In this document: positions 34,420 to 42,083 of the stretch, in pieces
Layout of the letters: each line of letters starts with the position of its first letter
How positions within the stretch are numbered: position 1 is the first letter of the stretch
Origin: Paraburkholderia sp. BCC1886
GTDB taxonomy: Bacteria > Pseudomonadota > Gammaproteobacteria > Burkholderiales > Burkholderiaceae
Length of the DNA stretch: 64,000 nt
Direction: 5' to 3'
NCBI RefSeq assembly: GCF_900996245.1
Contig: NZ_CAAJGK010000041.1
Coordinates: 496,001-560,000, forward strand
The notes under the pieces: model-generated
The model's database searches: none
What the model saw: only the letters and a program-made list of their open reading frames with translations
Told to the model about the DNA's origin: nothing
Made by a program: the position numbers and the translations under genes

Positions 34420-36007
34420 GCCGAGCGCAACATCACCGGCCGGCCCGCCGGCCGAAGAGCGCGCGAGCGTCGGCGACTGGATCGCCGTGGCCGCGGGCGC
34501 GCTAGGCGCGTTGATGGCCACGCTCGACATCTCCATCACGAACTCCGCATTGCCGCAGATTCAAGGCGAAATCGGCGCGACCGGCACCGAGGGCACGTGG
34601 ATTTCCACCGGCTACCTGATGTCGGAAATCGTGATGATTCCGCTGGCCGCATGGCTCACCCGCGTGTTCGGCCTGCGTAACTTCCTGCTCGCCAACTCGG
34701 CGCTGTTCATCGCATTCTCGATGATGTGCGGCTGGTCGCACACGTTGCCGATGATGATCGCCGGCCGCATCGGCCAGGGCTTCACTGGCGGCGCGCTGAT
34801 CCCGACGGCGCAGACCATCATCCGCACCCGGCTGCCGCTCTCGCAGATGGCGGTCGGCATGACCATGTTCGGTCTGATCGTGTTGCTCGGGCCGTTGCTA
34901 GGCCCGGTGGTCGGCGGCTGGCTGGCGGAGAACATCAGCTGGAGCTGGTGCTTCTTCATGAACCTGCCCATCTGTCTCGCGTTGATGACGCTGCTGATCG
35001 TCGGTCTGCCCGCGGACCGCACGCACTGGGAAGCGTTTTTCAAGGCCGACTGGCTCGGCATCGTCGGCCTCGCCATCGGACTGAGTTCGCTCACGGTGGT
35101 GCTGGAAGAAGGGCAGCGCGAACGCTGGTTCGAATCGTCGATGATCGTGACGCTCACCTGCGTCTCGGTGTTCGGCATGATCCTGATCGGGCTGTCGCAA
35201 CTCACCGCGAAAAAGCCCATCGTGCGTCTGGGCCTGATGCGCAACCCGAGCTACGCGAGTGTGATCGTGATCGTCTCGGCGGTCGGTGCCGCGTTGTACG
35301 GCGTGTCGTATCTGCTGCCGCAGTTTCTCGGCGTGGTGGCGGGTTATAACGCCGAGCAGTCCGGCGCCATCATGTTGCTGTCCGGCTTGCCCGCGTTTCT
35401 CATCATGCCGGTGCTGCCGAAACTGCTGGGCAAATTCGATTTCCGCGTACTGGTCATTACCGGGCTGGCGCTCTACGCCATCAGTTGCATGATCGACATC
35501 GACCTGACCGCGCAAAGCGTCGGGCACGACTTCATCTGGTCGCAACTCATACGCGGCACCGCGCAGATGCTCGCGATGATGCCGCTCAATCAGGCGTCGA
35601 TGGCGGCGGTGTCGCGCGAGGATTCCGGCGATGCCGCCGGGCTCTACAACATGGCGCGCAATCTCGGCGGCTCGATTGGACTGGCGATCATCGGCACCAT
35701 CATCGACCGGCGCACGACCTTCCATACGGCAATGATCCGCGAATCGGTCAGCGCCAATTCGCTGATCGGCAACGACAGTCTTGCGGGCAATGCGGCCGGC
35801 TGGTTCGCCCGCACCGGCGACATGGCTTACTCGCAGATGCGCGCGCTTGGCCAGTTGAGCGCGCAGATCAGCCAGCAGGCCGTCGTGATGACTTACTCGG
35901 AGACCTTCTACCTGCTGGGTATCGCGCTGATCGTCTGCATTCCGCTCGCGCTGATGCTCAAAACGCCGCGCCGGGGCGCGCCGCCGCCTTCGTCGGCGGG
36001 ACACTAA
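34412..36007 (+). CDS. emrB: DHA2 family MFS multidrug efflux transporter (EmrB type)
   Basis: The 531-residue protein has about 14 hydrophobic helices and the DHA2 hallmarks LDISITNSALPQIQ in helix 1 and GRIGQGFTGGALIPTAQTI around helices 4-5 (motif C region). It exports hydrophobic compounds using proton-motive force. A GTG at 34412, overlapping the emrA-like stop, is the likely start. An ATG at 34349 would add 21 residues inside the upstream gene. Confidence 0.87.
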   Translation: MAEPSATSPAGPPAEERASVGDWIAVAAGALGALMATLDISITNSALPQIQGEIGATGTEGTWISTGYLMSEIVMIPLAAWLTRVFGLRNFLLANSALFIAFSMMCGWSHTLPMMIAGRIGQGFTGGALIPTAQTIIRTRLPLSQMAVGMTMFGLIVLLGPLLGPVVGGWLAENISWSWCFFMNLPICLALMTLLIVGLPADRTHWEAFFKADWLGIVGLAIGLSSLTVVLEEGQRERWFESSMIVTLTCVSVFGMILIGLSQLTAKKPIVRLGLMRNPSYASVIVIVSAVGAALYGVSYLLPQFLGVVAGYNAEQSGAIMLLSGLPAFLIMPVLPKLLGKFDFRVLVITGLALYAISCMIDIDLTAQSVGHDFIWSQLIRGTAQMLAMMPLNQASMAAVSREDSGDAAGLYNMARNLGGSIGLAIIGTIIDRRTTFHTAMIRESVSANSLIGNDSLAGNAAGWFARTGDMAYSQMRALGQLSAQISQQAVVMTYSETFYLLGIALIVCIPLALMLKTPRRGAPPPSSAGH

Positions 36008-36024
36008 CGTAATCTGATCTCGAC

Positions 36025-37527
36025 ATGACGTTCATTCGCCCTACGTGTTTTGCCCTCGCCGCCGTCGCGTTGCTGTCCGCTCTCGCGGGCTGCACGGTCG
36101 GTCCGGATTATCGCGGTGCCCCGGCTGTCGCCGACGTCGCGCCGAGCGGCCAGGCATTCGTCCGCACACCCGCTTCCGGCACGCTTGCGACGCATGCACC
36201 CAACCAGTGGTGGCTCGCTTTCAACGACCCGCAACTGAACGAACTGATCGACGCGGCGTTCGCGCACAACCCGGACGTGCACGTGGCGCAGGCTCGCTTG
36301 CGGGAATCGCGCGCGCAGTTGCAGCAGCAGAATGCCGCCGAATTGCCGAAGGTGTCGGCCGATGTCGCCGCGCTGCGCATGCGGCGACCGGACACCAGCG
36401 CGCTGAGTGCGCTGACTTCGGGAGGCGCGTCTTCCGACGGGTCGGGCAGCGCGGCCAGCGGGAGTCAGACTTCGCTGGGCGGCGGGCCGCTGCAGCTTTA
36501 CACCGCGGGCTTCGACGCGACCTGGGAAATCGATCTGTTCGGCGGCACACGACGCGCAATCGAAGCGGCCGCTGGGAATGCGCAAGCGGTCGACGCGGAT
36601 CTCGCCGACACCCAGGTGTCGCTCGCGGCCGAGGTCGCCCAAACCTACATCGCTTTACGCGACCAGCAGGCGCGGCTCCTGCTCGCGCAACGGCAGGCCG
36701 AGACCGAGCAGACCATGCTGACGCTCACGCAGCAACGCCGCGCCCGCGGCACGGCGGCGGATGTCGATGTCGAGCGCCTGACCACGCAAGTGGAAAACAC
36801 CCGCGCGACGCTTATTCCGCTCGACGCGCAACTGACCGATTCGCTCGACAGCCTGGCCGTGCTGACGGGCCGTGCGCCCGGCGCATTGGACCAGCAACTC
36901 GCCAGCACGCAGCCATTGCCGAGCCTGCCCGAAACCGTGGCGATCGGCGATGCGTCCACCATGTTGCAGCAACGCCCGGATATCCGTGCAGCGGAACGGC
37001 GTCTCGCATCGAGCAATGCGCAGATTGGCCAGCACATTGCGGATTTCTTCCCGAAGGTCACGCTGCTCGGCGATATCGGTTTCAGCGCGACCGACCCGGG
37101 CCATCTGGTGCGCAACAGCAATTTCAGCTGGATTGCCGCGCCTTATCTGCAATGGAACATTCTCGACTTCGGGCGCACGCTCGGTAGCGTTCATGCCGCC
37201 GAGGCCTCGCGCGACGAAGCCGAAGCCCGTTATACGAAGGCCGTGCTCGCCGCGCTACAGGACGCGAATTCGTCGCTGTCGCGCTATGGGCATCAGCGCG
37301 CACACGTGGTCACGTTGCAGAAGGTGGAGCACTCCGCCAGCCACTCGGCCACGTCGATGCGGCAGCGTTATGCCGCTGGCGTATCGAGTCTGATCGATCT
37401 GCTCGACACGCAACGCGAAGAGTTCACCGCGCAGCAGAACGTGGTGGCAGGGCAGGCCGAGTTGCTCAAAGACTTCGTCTCGTTGCAGAAGAGCCTGGGG
37501 TTGGGATGGCAGGCGCCGCAAGCCTAG
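36025..37527 (+). CDS. NodT/OprM family outer-membrane efflux lipoprotein
   Basis: The 500-residue protein has a lipoprotein signal peptide with lipobox LAGC (lipidated Cys23), then the TolC-like tandem coiled-coil and barrel repeats (PNQWWLAFNDPQLNELIDAA, and later QQRPDIRAAERRLAS). It forms the outer-membrane channel of the tripartite pump. It starts 17 bases after the emrB-like gene. A Gly/Ser-rich insertion near residues 130-155 is unusual but lies in a surface-loop position. Confidence 0.88.
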   Translation: MTFIRPTCFALAAVALLSALAGCTVGPDYRGAPAVADVAPSGQAFVRTPASGTLATHAPNQWWLAFNDPQLNELIDAAFAHNPDVHVAQARLRESRAQLQQQNAAELPKVSADVAALRMRRPDTSALSALTSGGASSDGSGSAASGSQTSLGGGPLQLYTAGFDATWEIDLFGGTRRAIEAAAGNAQAVDADLADTQVSLAAEVAQTYIALRDQQARLLLAQRQAETEQTMLTLTQQRRARGTAADVDVERLTTQVENTRATLIPLDAQLTDSLDSLAVLTGRAPGALDQQLASTQPLPSLPETVAIGDASTMLQQRPDIRAAERRLASSNAQIGQHIADFFPKVTLLGDIGFSATDPGHLVRNSNFSWIAAPYLQWNILDFGRTLGSVHAAEASRDEAEARYTKAVLAALQDANSSLSRYGHQRAHVVTLQKVEHSASHSATSMRQRYAAGVSSLIDLLDTQREEFTAQQNVVAGQAELLKDFVSLQKSLGLGWQAPQA

Positions 37528-37834
37528 ACGTTGCGCAAAACGCGCCGATGCATGTGGTCTGCGCGCGACACCTGTTCATGAAAGTTTATTCATCTCGCTG
37601 TCCGAACGAGGCCTATAACGGCCTCGCCGCAAGCGCTCGCCGCCCTCGACGGAGCACGGCGCGCGGCTCTTGCGGTTCCTGAAAGACTGAGTTTCGCTTC
37701 ACTGGGTTCCCGGTGGAAAGTGGCTACTTAAACTCCGCTTCGCGCTCACGCTGAATCTTCAACGTGGCTCGACGGGGAGCGTGCAAACAACGGCCACTTT
37801 ATTTTCAGAAACCATCGGACAGGTGAACAGATCC
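37528..37834 (+). other. Intergenic region between efflux operon and porin gene
   Basis: CGAGGCC at 37607-37613 pairs with GGCCTCG at 37620-37626 and could end the efflux transcript, though no T tract follows. A second hairpin, CACTGGG-TT-CCCGGTG, lies near 37699-37714. The rest should hold the porin promoter and leader; no gene is supported. Confidence 0.4.
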
Positions 37835-38980
37835 ATGAAGAAGACTTACCTCTGCACTGCGCTCGCCACGCTTTTTCTGTGCAATGTCGCCCACGCTCAA
37901 AGCAGTGTCACGCTTTACGGTTTGATCGATGAAGGCGTGAACTTCACGACCAATACGGCGGGGCATCGCGGTTACCAGATGGTCAGTGGCGACACGGTGG
38001 GAAGCCGTTGGGGCATCAAGGGCGCCGAAGACCTGGGCGGCGGTCTGAAAGCCGTGTTCCAGTTGGAAAACGGGTTCAACACGAATACCGGCGCGCTGGG
38101 TCAAGGCGGTCTGATGTTCGGCCGCCAGGCTTTCGTCGGCCTGTCGTCGGCGCAATACGGCACGGTGACGTTCGGCCGTCAGTACGATCCGACCGTCGAC
38201 ATGTGGAGCGGCTTCACCGCGGCCGGCAACTGGGAAGGCGATCTGGGCGCACACCCGTTCGACAACGACAACGCCGACTGGGATTACCGTATCAACAACT
38301 CGGTGAAGTACGTGTCGCCGACGCTGCGCGGATTCACGGGTGAAGCGATGTACGGTTTCAGCAACCAGGCGGGCGGCTTCGCGCAGAACCGCATGTATAG
38401 CCTCGCCGGTAACTACCAGATGGGCCCGTTCTCGGCTGCCGTCGCCTACATGAAGACCAATGCGGGCGGCACCAGCACGAGCGGTGCGCTCAGCGACGGC
38501 ACCAGCGTGTTCAACGCGCAGTCGCAACAGAATATCGATGCCGGTGTGTCCTATAAGTTCTCGGACAAGGCCATGCTCGAGTTCGCGTATTCGCATATCG
38601 ACGTGTACAACCCGACCGGCAATCTGTACTTCAACGATCAGCCGACTGCGGGCACTCAAAACTCGTGGAAGTTCGATAACTTCGAAATCAACGGACAGTA
38701 CTATTTCCGTCACGACTTCTGGCTCGGCGCCGCTTACACCTTCACGCAGGCGCACGTGGCGACGACCTCGGGGCATTCGGATCCGAAGTGGAACCAGGTT
38801 TCGTTGATGCTCGACTACGATTTGAGCGCAAGGACGTCGGTGTACGTGCAGGGCGCCTACCAGCACGTAAGCGGCGGCAATGGCACCGATTTCGATTACG
38901 CGGACATCGTCGGCTCGTCGGGCGCGTCGTCTTCGGGTAACCAGATGGTCTACCGTCTCGCGATGACGCATCGGTTCTAG
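37835..38980 (+). CDS. Gram-negative porin (Burkholderia trimeric type), second copy
   Basis: The 381-residue porin has a signal peptide ending AHA (near residue 21), the mature start QSSVTLYGLIDEGVNFTTN, the SRWGIKGAEDLGGGLKAVFQ strand pair and a C-terminal Phe. The ATG at 37835 gives the correct signal peptide; an upstream in-frame start would add a hydrophilic leader. It is a single-gene unit closed by a strong terminator. It is more like standard OpcP/Omp38-type porins than the one at 26600. Confidence 0.9.
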   Translation: MKKTYLCTALATLFLCNVAHAQSSVTLYGLIDEGVNFTTNTAGHRGYQMVSGDTVGSRWGIKGAEDLGGGLKAVFQLENGFNTNTGALGQGGLMFGRQAFVGLSSAQYGTVTFGRQYDPTVDMWSGFTAAGNWEGDLGAHPFDNDNADWDYRINNSVKYVSPTLRGFTGEAMYGFSNQAGGFAQNRMYSLAGNYQMGPFSAAVAYMKTNAGGTSTSGALSDGTSVFNAQSQQNIDAGVSYKFSDKAMLEFAYSHIDVYNPTGNLYFNDQPTAGTQNSWKFDNFEINGQYYFRHDFWLGAAYTFTQAHVATTSGHSDPKWNQVSLMLDYDLSARTSVYVQGAYQHVSGGNGTDFDYADIVGSSGASSSGNQMVYRLAMTHRF

Positions 38981-39005
38981 GCAGTCGGCCCAGCAGCAAA
39001 ACTAA

Positions 39006-39039
39006 AAAACCACAGCCCGCGAAAACGGGCTGTGGTTTT
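39006..39039. terminator. Strong two-way terminator
   Basis: A 14-base perfect stem (AAAACCACAGCCCG with its complement) encloses a CGAAAA loop. It has A residues on the left and T residues on the right, so it works for the porin on the plus strand and for the DUF4148 gene on the minus strand. Confidence 0.92.
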
Positions 39040-39054
39040 GTCGTTAGCCAGATA

Positions 39055-39297
39055 TCAGTGATGCGCGTACACCGTGCGGTTCAGATAAGCAATCTGGCCG
39101 TCCTTCTGCGCTTCGATGAGTTCGTGATAAACCTGCGCCCGGGTTTTCTGCATGACGGGCTGAACGTAAGACGTGATCTGGACATTGTCCGGCGCGACCG
39201 GCGACGGGGCCGGGGCCGGGCTTCCGACCGTGGTTTGCGCAAATGCCGAACCGCTGACGACCATACATACCAAGACGGCGAGCGATACCTTTCTCAT
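39055..39297 (-). CDS. DUF4148 family exported protein
   Basis: The 80-residue protein has a signal peptide ending AFA (residue 20) and a short mature part with the DUF4148-like segment KTRAQVYHELIEAQKDG. These small periplasmic proteins are abundant in Burkholderiales and have no known function. GAAGGAGAAG precedes the ATG. A longer relative is encoded at 54588. Confidence 0.75.
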   Translation of the reverse strand: MRKVSLAVLVCMVVSGSAFAQTTVGSPAPAPSPVAPDNVQITSYVQPVMQKTRAQVYHELIEAQKDGQIAYLNRTVYAHH

Positions 39298-39408
39298 GAC
39301 TTCTCCTTCATCTTCGGAACAGTAGATGACGAAGAATAATGAGTGGGGCGTATCAGGGCGCTCGCATCGGAATGAAGAGTTTTTTAAGGCTCGCTTCGTC
39401 CCGCGTCG

Positions 39409-40188
39409 TCAGATTACCAGTCCGCCCGAGACCTCGATTCGCTGCGCGTTGACCCAGCGATTGTCGTCCGATAGAAGCGCCGCGATCATCGGGCCGATAT
39501 CGTCGGGAACGCCGGCGCGTCCCAAGGCGGTGAGTTCGGCGATATGGCGGTTCACCTCGGGATTGTCGCGCACAATACCGCCGCTGAAATCCGTCGCTAC
39601 CGCGCCCGGCGCAACGACGTTCACGGTAATGCCGCGCGGTCCGAGTTCTTTCGCCATATATTTGGTCAACACTTCGACCGCACCTTTCATCGACCCATAC
39701 GCCGCGCCGCCGGGACCGATGATGCGGGTTCGACCCGTCGAAATATTGACGATGCGGCCGCCGTCGCGAATCAGCGGCAAGAGTTTCTGGCTCAGAAAGA
39801 ACGCGCCTTTGAAGTGCACGCGGTAGAGGTTGTCCAGTTCTTCCTCGGTGGCCTTGTCGAACGGCATGTTGCGGTGATTGTTGCCGGCGTTGTTCACCAG
39901 AAAATCGAAGTGCGTCGCACCGAGGCTCGTCAGCGCCGACCGCACTTGCGTGACGAACGCGTCGAATGCGCCGACCTCGCCGGTATCGAGTTGCACGGCG
40001 ACGGCGCGCGCGCCGGCTTCCTGCACGGCGGCCACGACCGCATCGGCGTCTTCGCGATGACTGTGATAAGTGAAGAGGGAATCGACGCCACGCGCGGCCA
40101 GATTCAACACGGTGTTACGGCCGATGCCGCGACTCCCGCCGGTGACGATGGCGATCTTGCGAGCGGATTGGGATGGCTGGACGGTCAA
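39409..40188 (-). CDS. SDR family oxidoreductase
   Basis: The 259-residue Rossmann-fold enzyme has the cofactor motif TGGSRGIG, NNAG, and the catalytic Ser...Tyr-x3-Lys (STGRT, then YGSMK). An arginine-free start of the cofactor loop (TYHSHRED) fits NADPH use. A TTG start at 40188 is preferred because AGGAG lies seven bases upstream and the protein then begins just before the first beta strand; an ATG at 40239 would add 17 residues. The substrate is unknown. Confidence 0.82.
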   Translation of the reverse strand: MTVQPSQSARKIAIVTGGSRGIGRNTVLNLAARGVDSLFTYHSHREDADAVVAAVQEAGARAVAVQLDTGEVGAFDAFVTQVRSALTSLGATHFDFLVNNAGNNHRNMPFDKATEEELDNLYRVHFKGAFFLSQKLLPLIRDGGRIVNISTGRTRIIGPGGAAYGSMKGAVEVLTKYMAKELGPRGITVNVVAPGAVATDFSGGIVRDNPEVNRHIAELTALGRAGVPDDIGPMIAALLSDDNRWVNAQRIEVSGGLVI

Positions 40189-40361
40189 GGTGGAACTCCT
40201 GTGAAGGTCAATGTCGACCGTCAGATTAGCCGCCGCCATGGTCGTGGGTGAATGCCGGGACCTGGCGAATTCCTGCCTATTCGTGTTTGTTCGCTCATCG
40301 AGTCGCAGTCCCACCCGCTATTTGATCTGTATTGCATTGGCGGCCCGTCGCCCTTATTATT

Positions 40362-40380
40362 GCGAGTGATTATCATTTGC
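40362..40380 (+). promoter_or_regulatory. Fur box upstream of the ECF sigma factor gene
   Basis: The 19-base site has TGATTATCATT in its centre and agrees with about 13 of 19 positions of the consensus Fur box. It lies 18 bases before the chosen start of the sigma factor gene, so it marks iron-repressed transcription of the sigma, anti-sigma and receptor set. Confidence 0.65.
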
Positions 40381-40397
40381 ATCCTAAGCGTGTTCGT

Positions 40398-40925
40398 GTG
40401 CCGACCTCATCTCCCGCTCATCTGGACTCTGTTTCCACGCTTTACTGCGACCACCAACCGTGGTTGCGGGGCTGGTTGCGCAAAAAATTAGGTTGCGCGG
40501 AGAAGGCGGCGGATCTGGCGCAGGACACGTTCGTGCGCGTGCTGGCGGGTCAGGCGGGGGACGAGAGGATCGTCGAGCCGCGCGCATTTCTCACCACCAT
40601 CGCGCAGCGCGTGCTGTCGAACCACTGGCGACGTGAAAAGCTGGAGCAGGCTTATCTGGACGCGCTGATGCTGGTGCCCGAACAATGGGAACTGTCGCTC
40701 GAAGCGCGCGCGATCCTGCTGGAAACGCTGCTGGAACTCGACCGCCTGCTCGACGGACTTGCCGGCCCGGTACGGCGCGCGTTCCTGTTGACCCAACTCG
40801 ACGGCCTGACGCACGCGCAGGTCGCCGTCGAACTCGGTATCTCGGTACCGACGGTCAAGCGCTACGTGGTGAAAGCGCTCCAGCAATGTTATTTCGCCGA
40901 TCTCCGGCTCGCCGATCGCGCGTGA
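40398..40925 (+). CDS. ECF sigma factor, FecI type
   Basis: The 175-residue protein has sigma region 2 (AADLAQDTFVRVL, then EPRAFLTTIAQRV) and region 4 (LTHAQVAVELGISVPTVKRY). It belongs to iron-starvation FecI-like sigma factors that direct transcription of a TonB-dependent receptor gene. The GTG at 40398 is chosen because the Fur box immediately upstream rules out a longer reading frame. The FecR gene follows 22 bases later. It would be activated by the siderophore receptor through FecR. Confidence 0.85.
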   Translation: MPTSSPAHLDSVSTLYCDHQPWLRGWLRKKLGCAEKAADLAQDTFVRVLAGQAGDERIVEPRAFLTTIAQRVLSNHWRREKLEQAYLDALMLVPEQWELSLEARAILLETLLELDRLLDGLAGPVRRAFLLTQLDGLTHAQVAVELGISVPTVKRYVVKALQQCYFADLRLADRA

Positions 40926-40947
40926 ACTGACCGTCGACCCACGCCCC

Positions 40948-41973
40948 ATGTCTTCTTCCTCCTGGTACGAGTCCACCCGCGAAGCCTCCGCGATACCGGC
41001 GCAGGTCGCTCAGCGCGCGGTCGAATGGCTCGTCGAATTGCAGGAACCGGAGATCAGCGCAGAGCGGGTCGAAACATGGCGCCGCTGGCGCGCCGAGCAT
41101 CCCGATCACGAACGCGCGTGGCGGCGCATCGAAACCGTCAATGGCATGTTGAACCGGACCGCGTCGCCCGCGCGCTCAATACTGGCGCGCGCCACGCTGG
41201 CGCCGCCGCGGTCGCCCGCCCGGCGCCGCGCCGTGAAGACGCTGAGCGTGCTGATCTACACCGGCGGCCTGGCATGGGCTGCCGAAGAGCATCTGCCATG
41301 GCGCAAGTGGAGCGCCGACGTTCGCACGGGCGTGGGCGAACAGCGGTTGCTTGCGCTCGGCGACGGCACGCAGATCGTGCTGAATACGGATAGCGCAATC
41401 GACGTCCGCTTCAACGGTACGCAGCGTCGCTTAAGAGTCGTCAGCGGCGAGATTCTCGTCACCACCGCGCGTGATCCGCACTCGCCGGCGCGAGCGTTCG
41501 CCGTCGAAACGCCGCAAGGTCTGGCGACGCCGCTCGGCACGCGTTTCACCGTCGGTCTGCAGGATGGCGCGACGAGCGTCGGCGTGTTCCAGGGCGCGGT
41601 ACGACTCGAACCGGGCGCGATGACAGAACCGGCACTGGTTCTGCAGGCGGGGCAACAGGGGAGCTTCAGCCCGTTCGGCGTGCAGGGCACGGCGGCGCTG
41701 GATCGCGACAGTGCTGCGTGGAGCGAGGGCTTCATCGTGGCGAAAAACCGGCGGCTCGGCGACTTCCTGCAGGAGTTGAACCGCTATACCGACGCCAGCA
41801 TCAGTTGCGACCCGAGCGTCGCCGCAACGCTCGTGTCGGGGTCGTACTCGCTGGGCGATATCGGCGTGGCGCTGGAGACGCTTGCGCTCGCGTTGCACCT
41901 CCACATAAAGCGTCAGCGTCGTTTCTGGGGTGACGAAGCAATCCGCCTGATGCCGCCGGGCAGCAATGCGTAG
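40948..41973 (+). CDS. FecR family anti-sigma regulator
   Basis: The 341-residue protein has an N-terminal cytoplasmic anti-sigma domain with the FecR pattern AVEWLVELQEPE and WRRWRAEHPDHERAWRR. A single membrane span follows near residues 92-112, and then a periplasmic FecR domain (EQRLLALGDGTQIVLNTDS) and an STN-like end. It passes the ligand signal from the receptor encoded next to the FecI-like sigma factor. Confidence 0.88.
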   Translation: MSSSSWYESTREASAIPAQVAQRAVEWLVELQEPEISAERVETWRRWRAEHPDHERAWRRIETVNGMLNRTASPARSILARATLAPPRSPARRRAVKTLSVLIYTGGLAWAAEEHLPWRKWSADVRTGVGEQRLLALGDGTQIVLNTDSAIDVRFNGTQRRLRVVSGEILVTTARDPHSPARAFAVETPQGLATPLGTRFTVGLQDGATSVGVFQGAVRLEPGAMTEPALVLQAGQQGSFSPFGVQGTAALDRDSAAWSEGFIVAKNRRLGDFLQELNRYTDASISCDPSVAATLVSGSYSLGDIGVALETLALALHLHIKRQRRFWGDEAIRLMPPGSNA

Positions 41974-42083
41974 TCGACGCAAGCGATCAAAAATTATTTG
42001 CCGCCGACTTGAGCCGTTTTGGCTTTTCGCGGGACATGGAAAGTAGGAAGGCACATTTTTCATGATCAGCGAAGGGGCACAAC

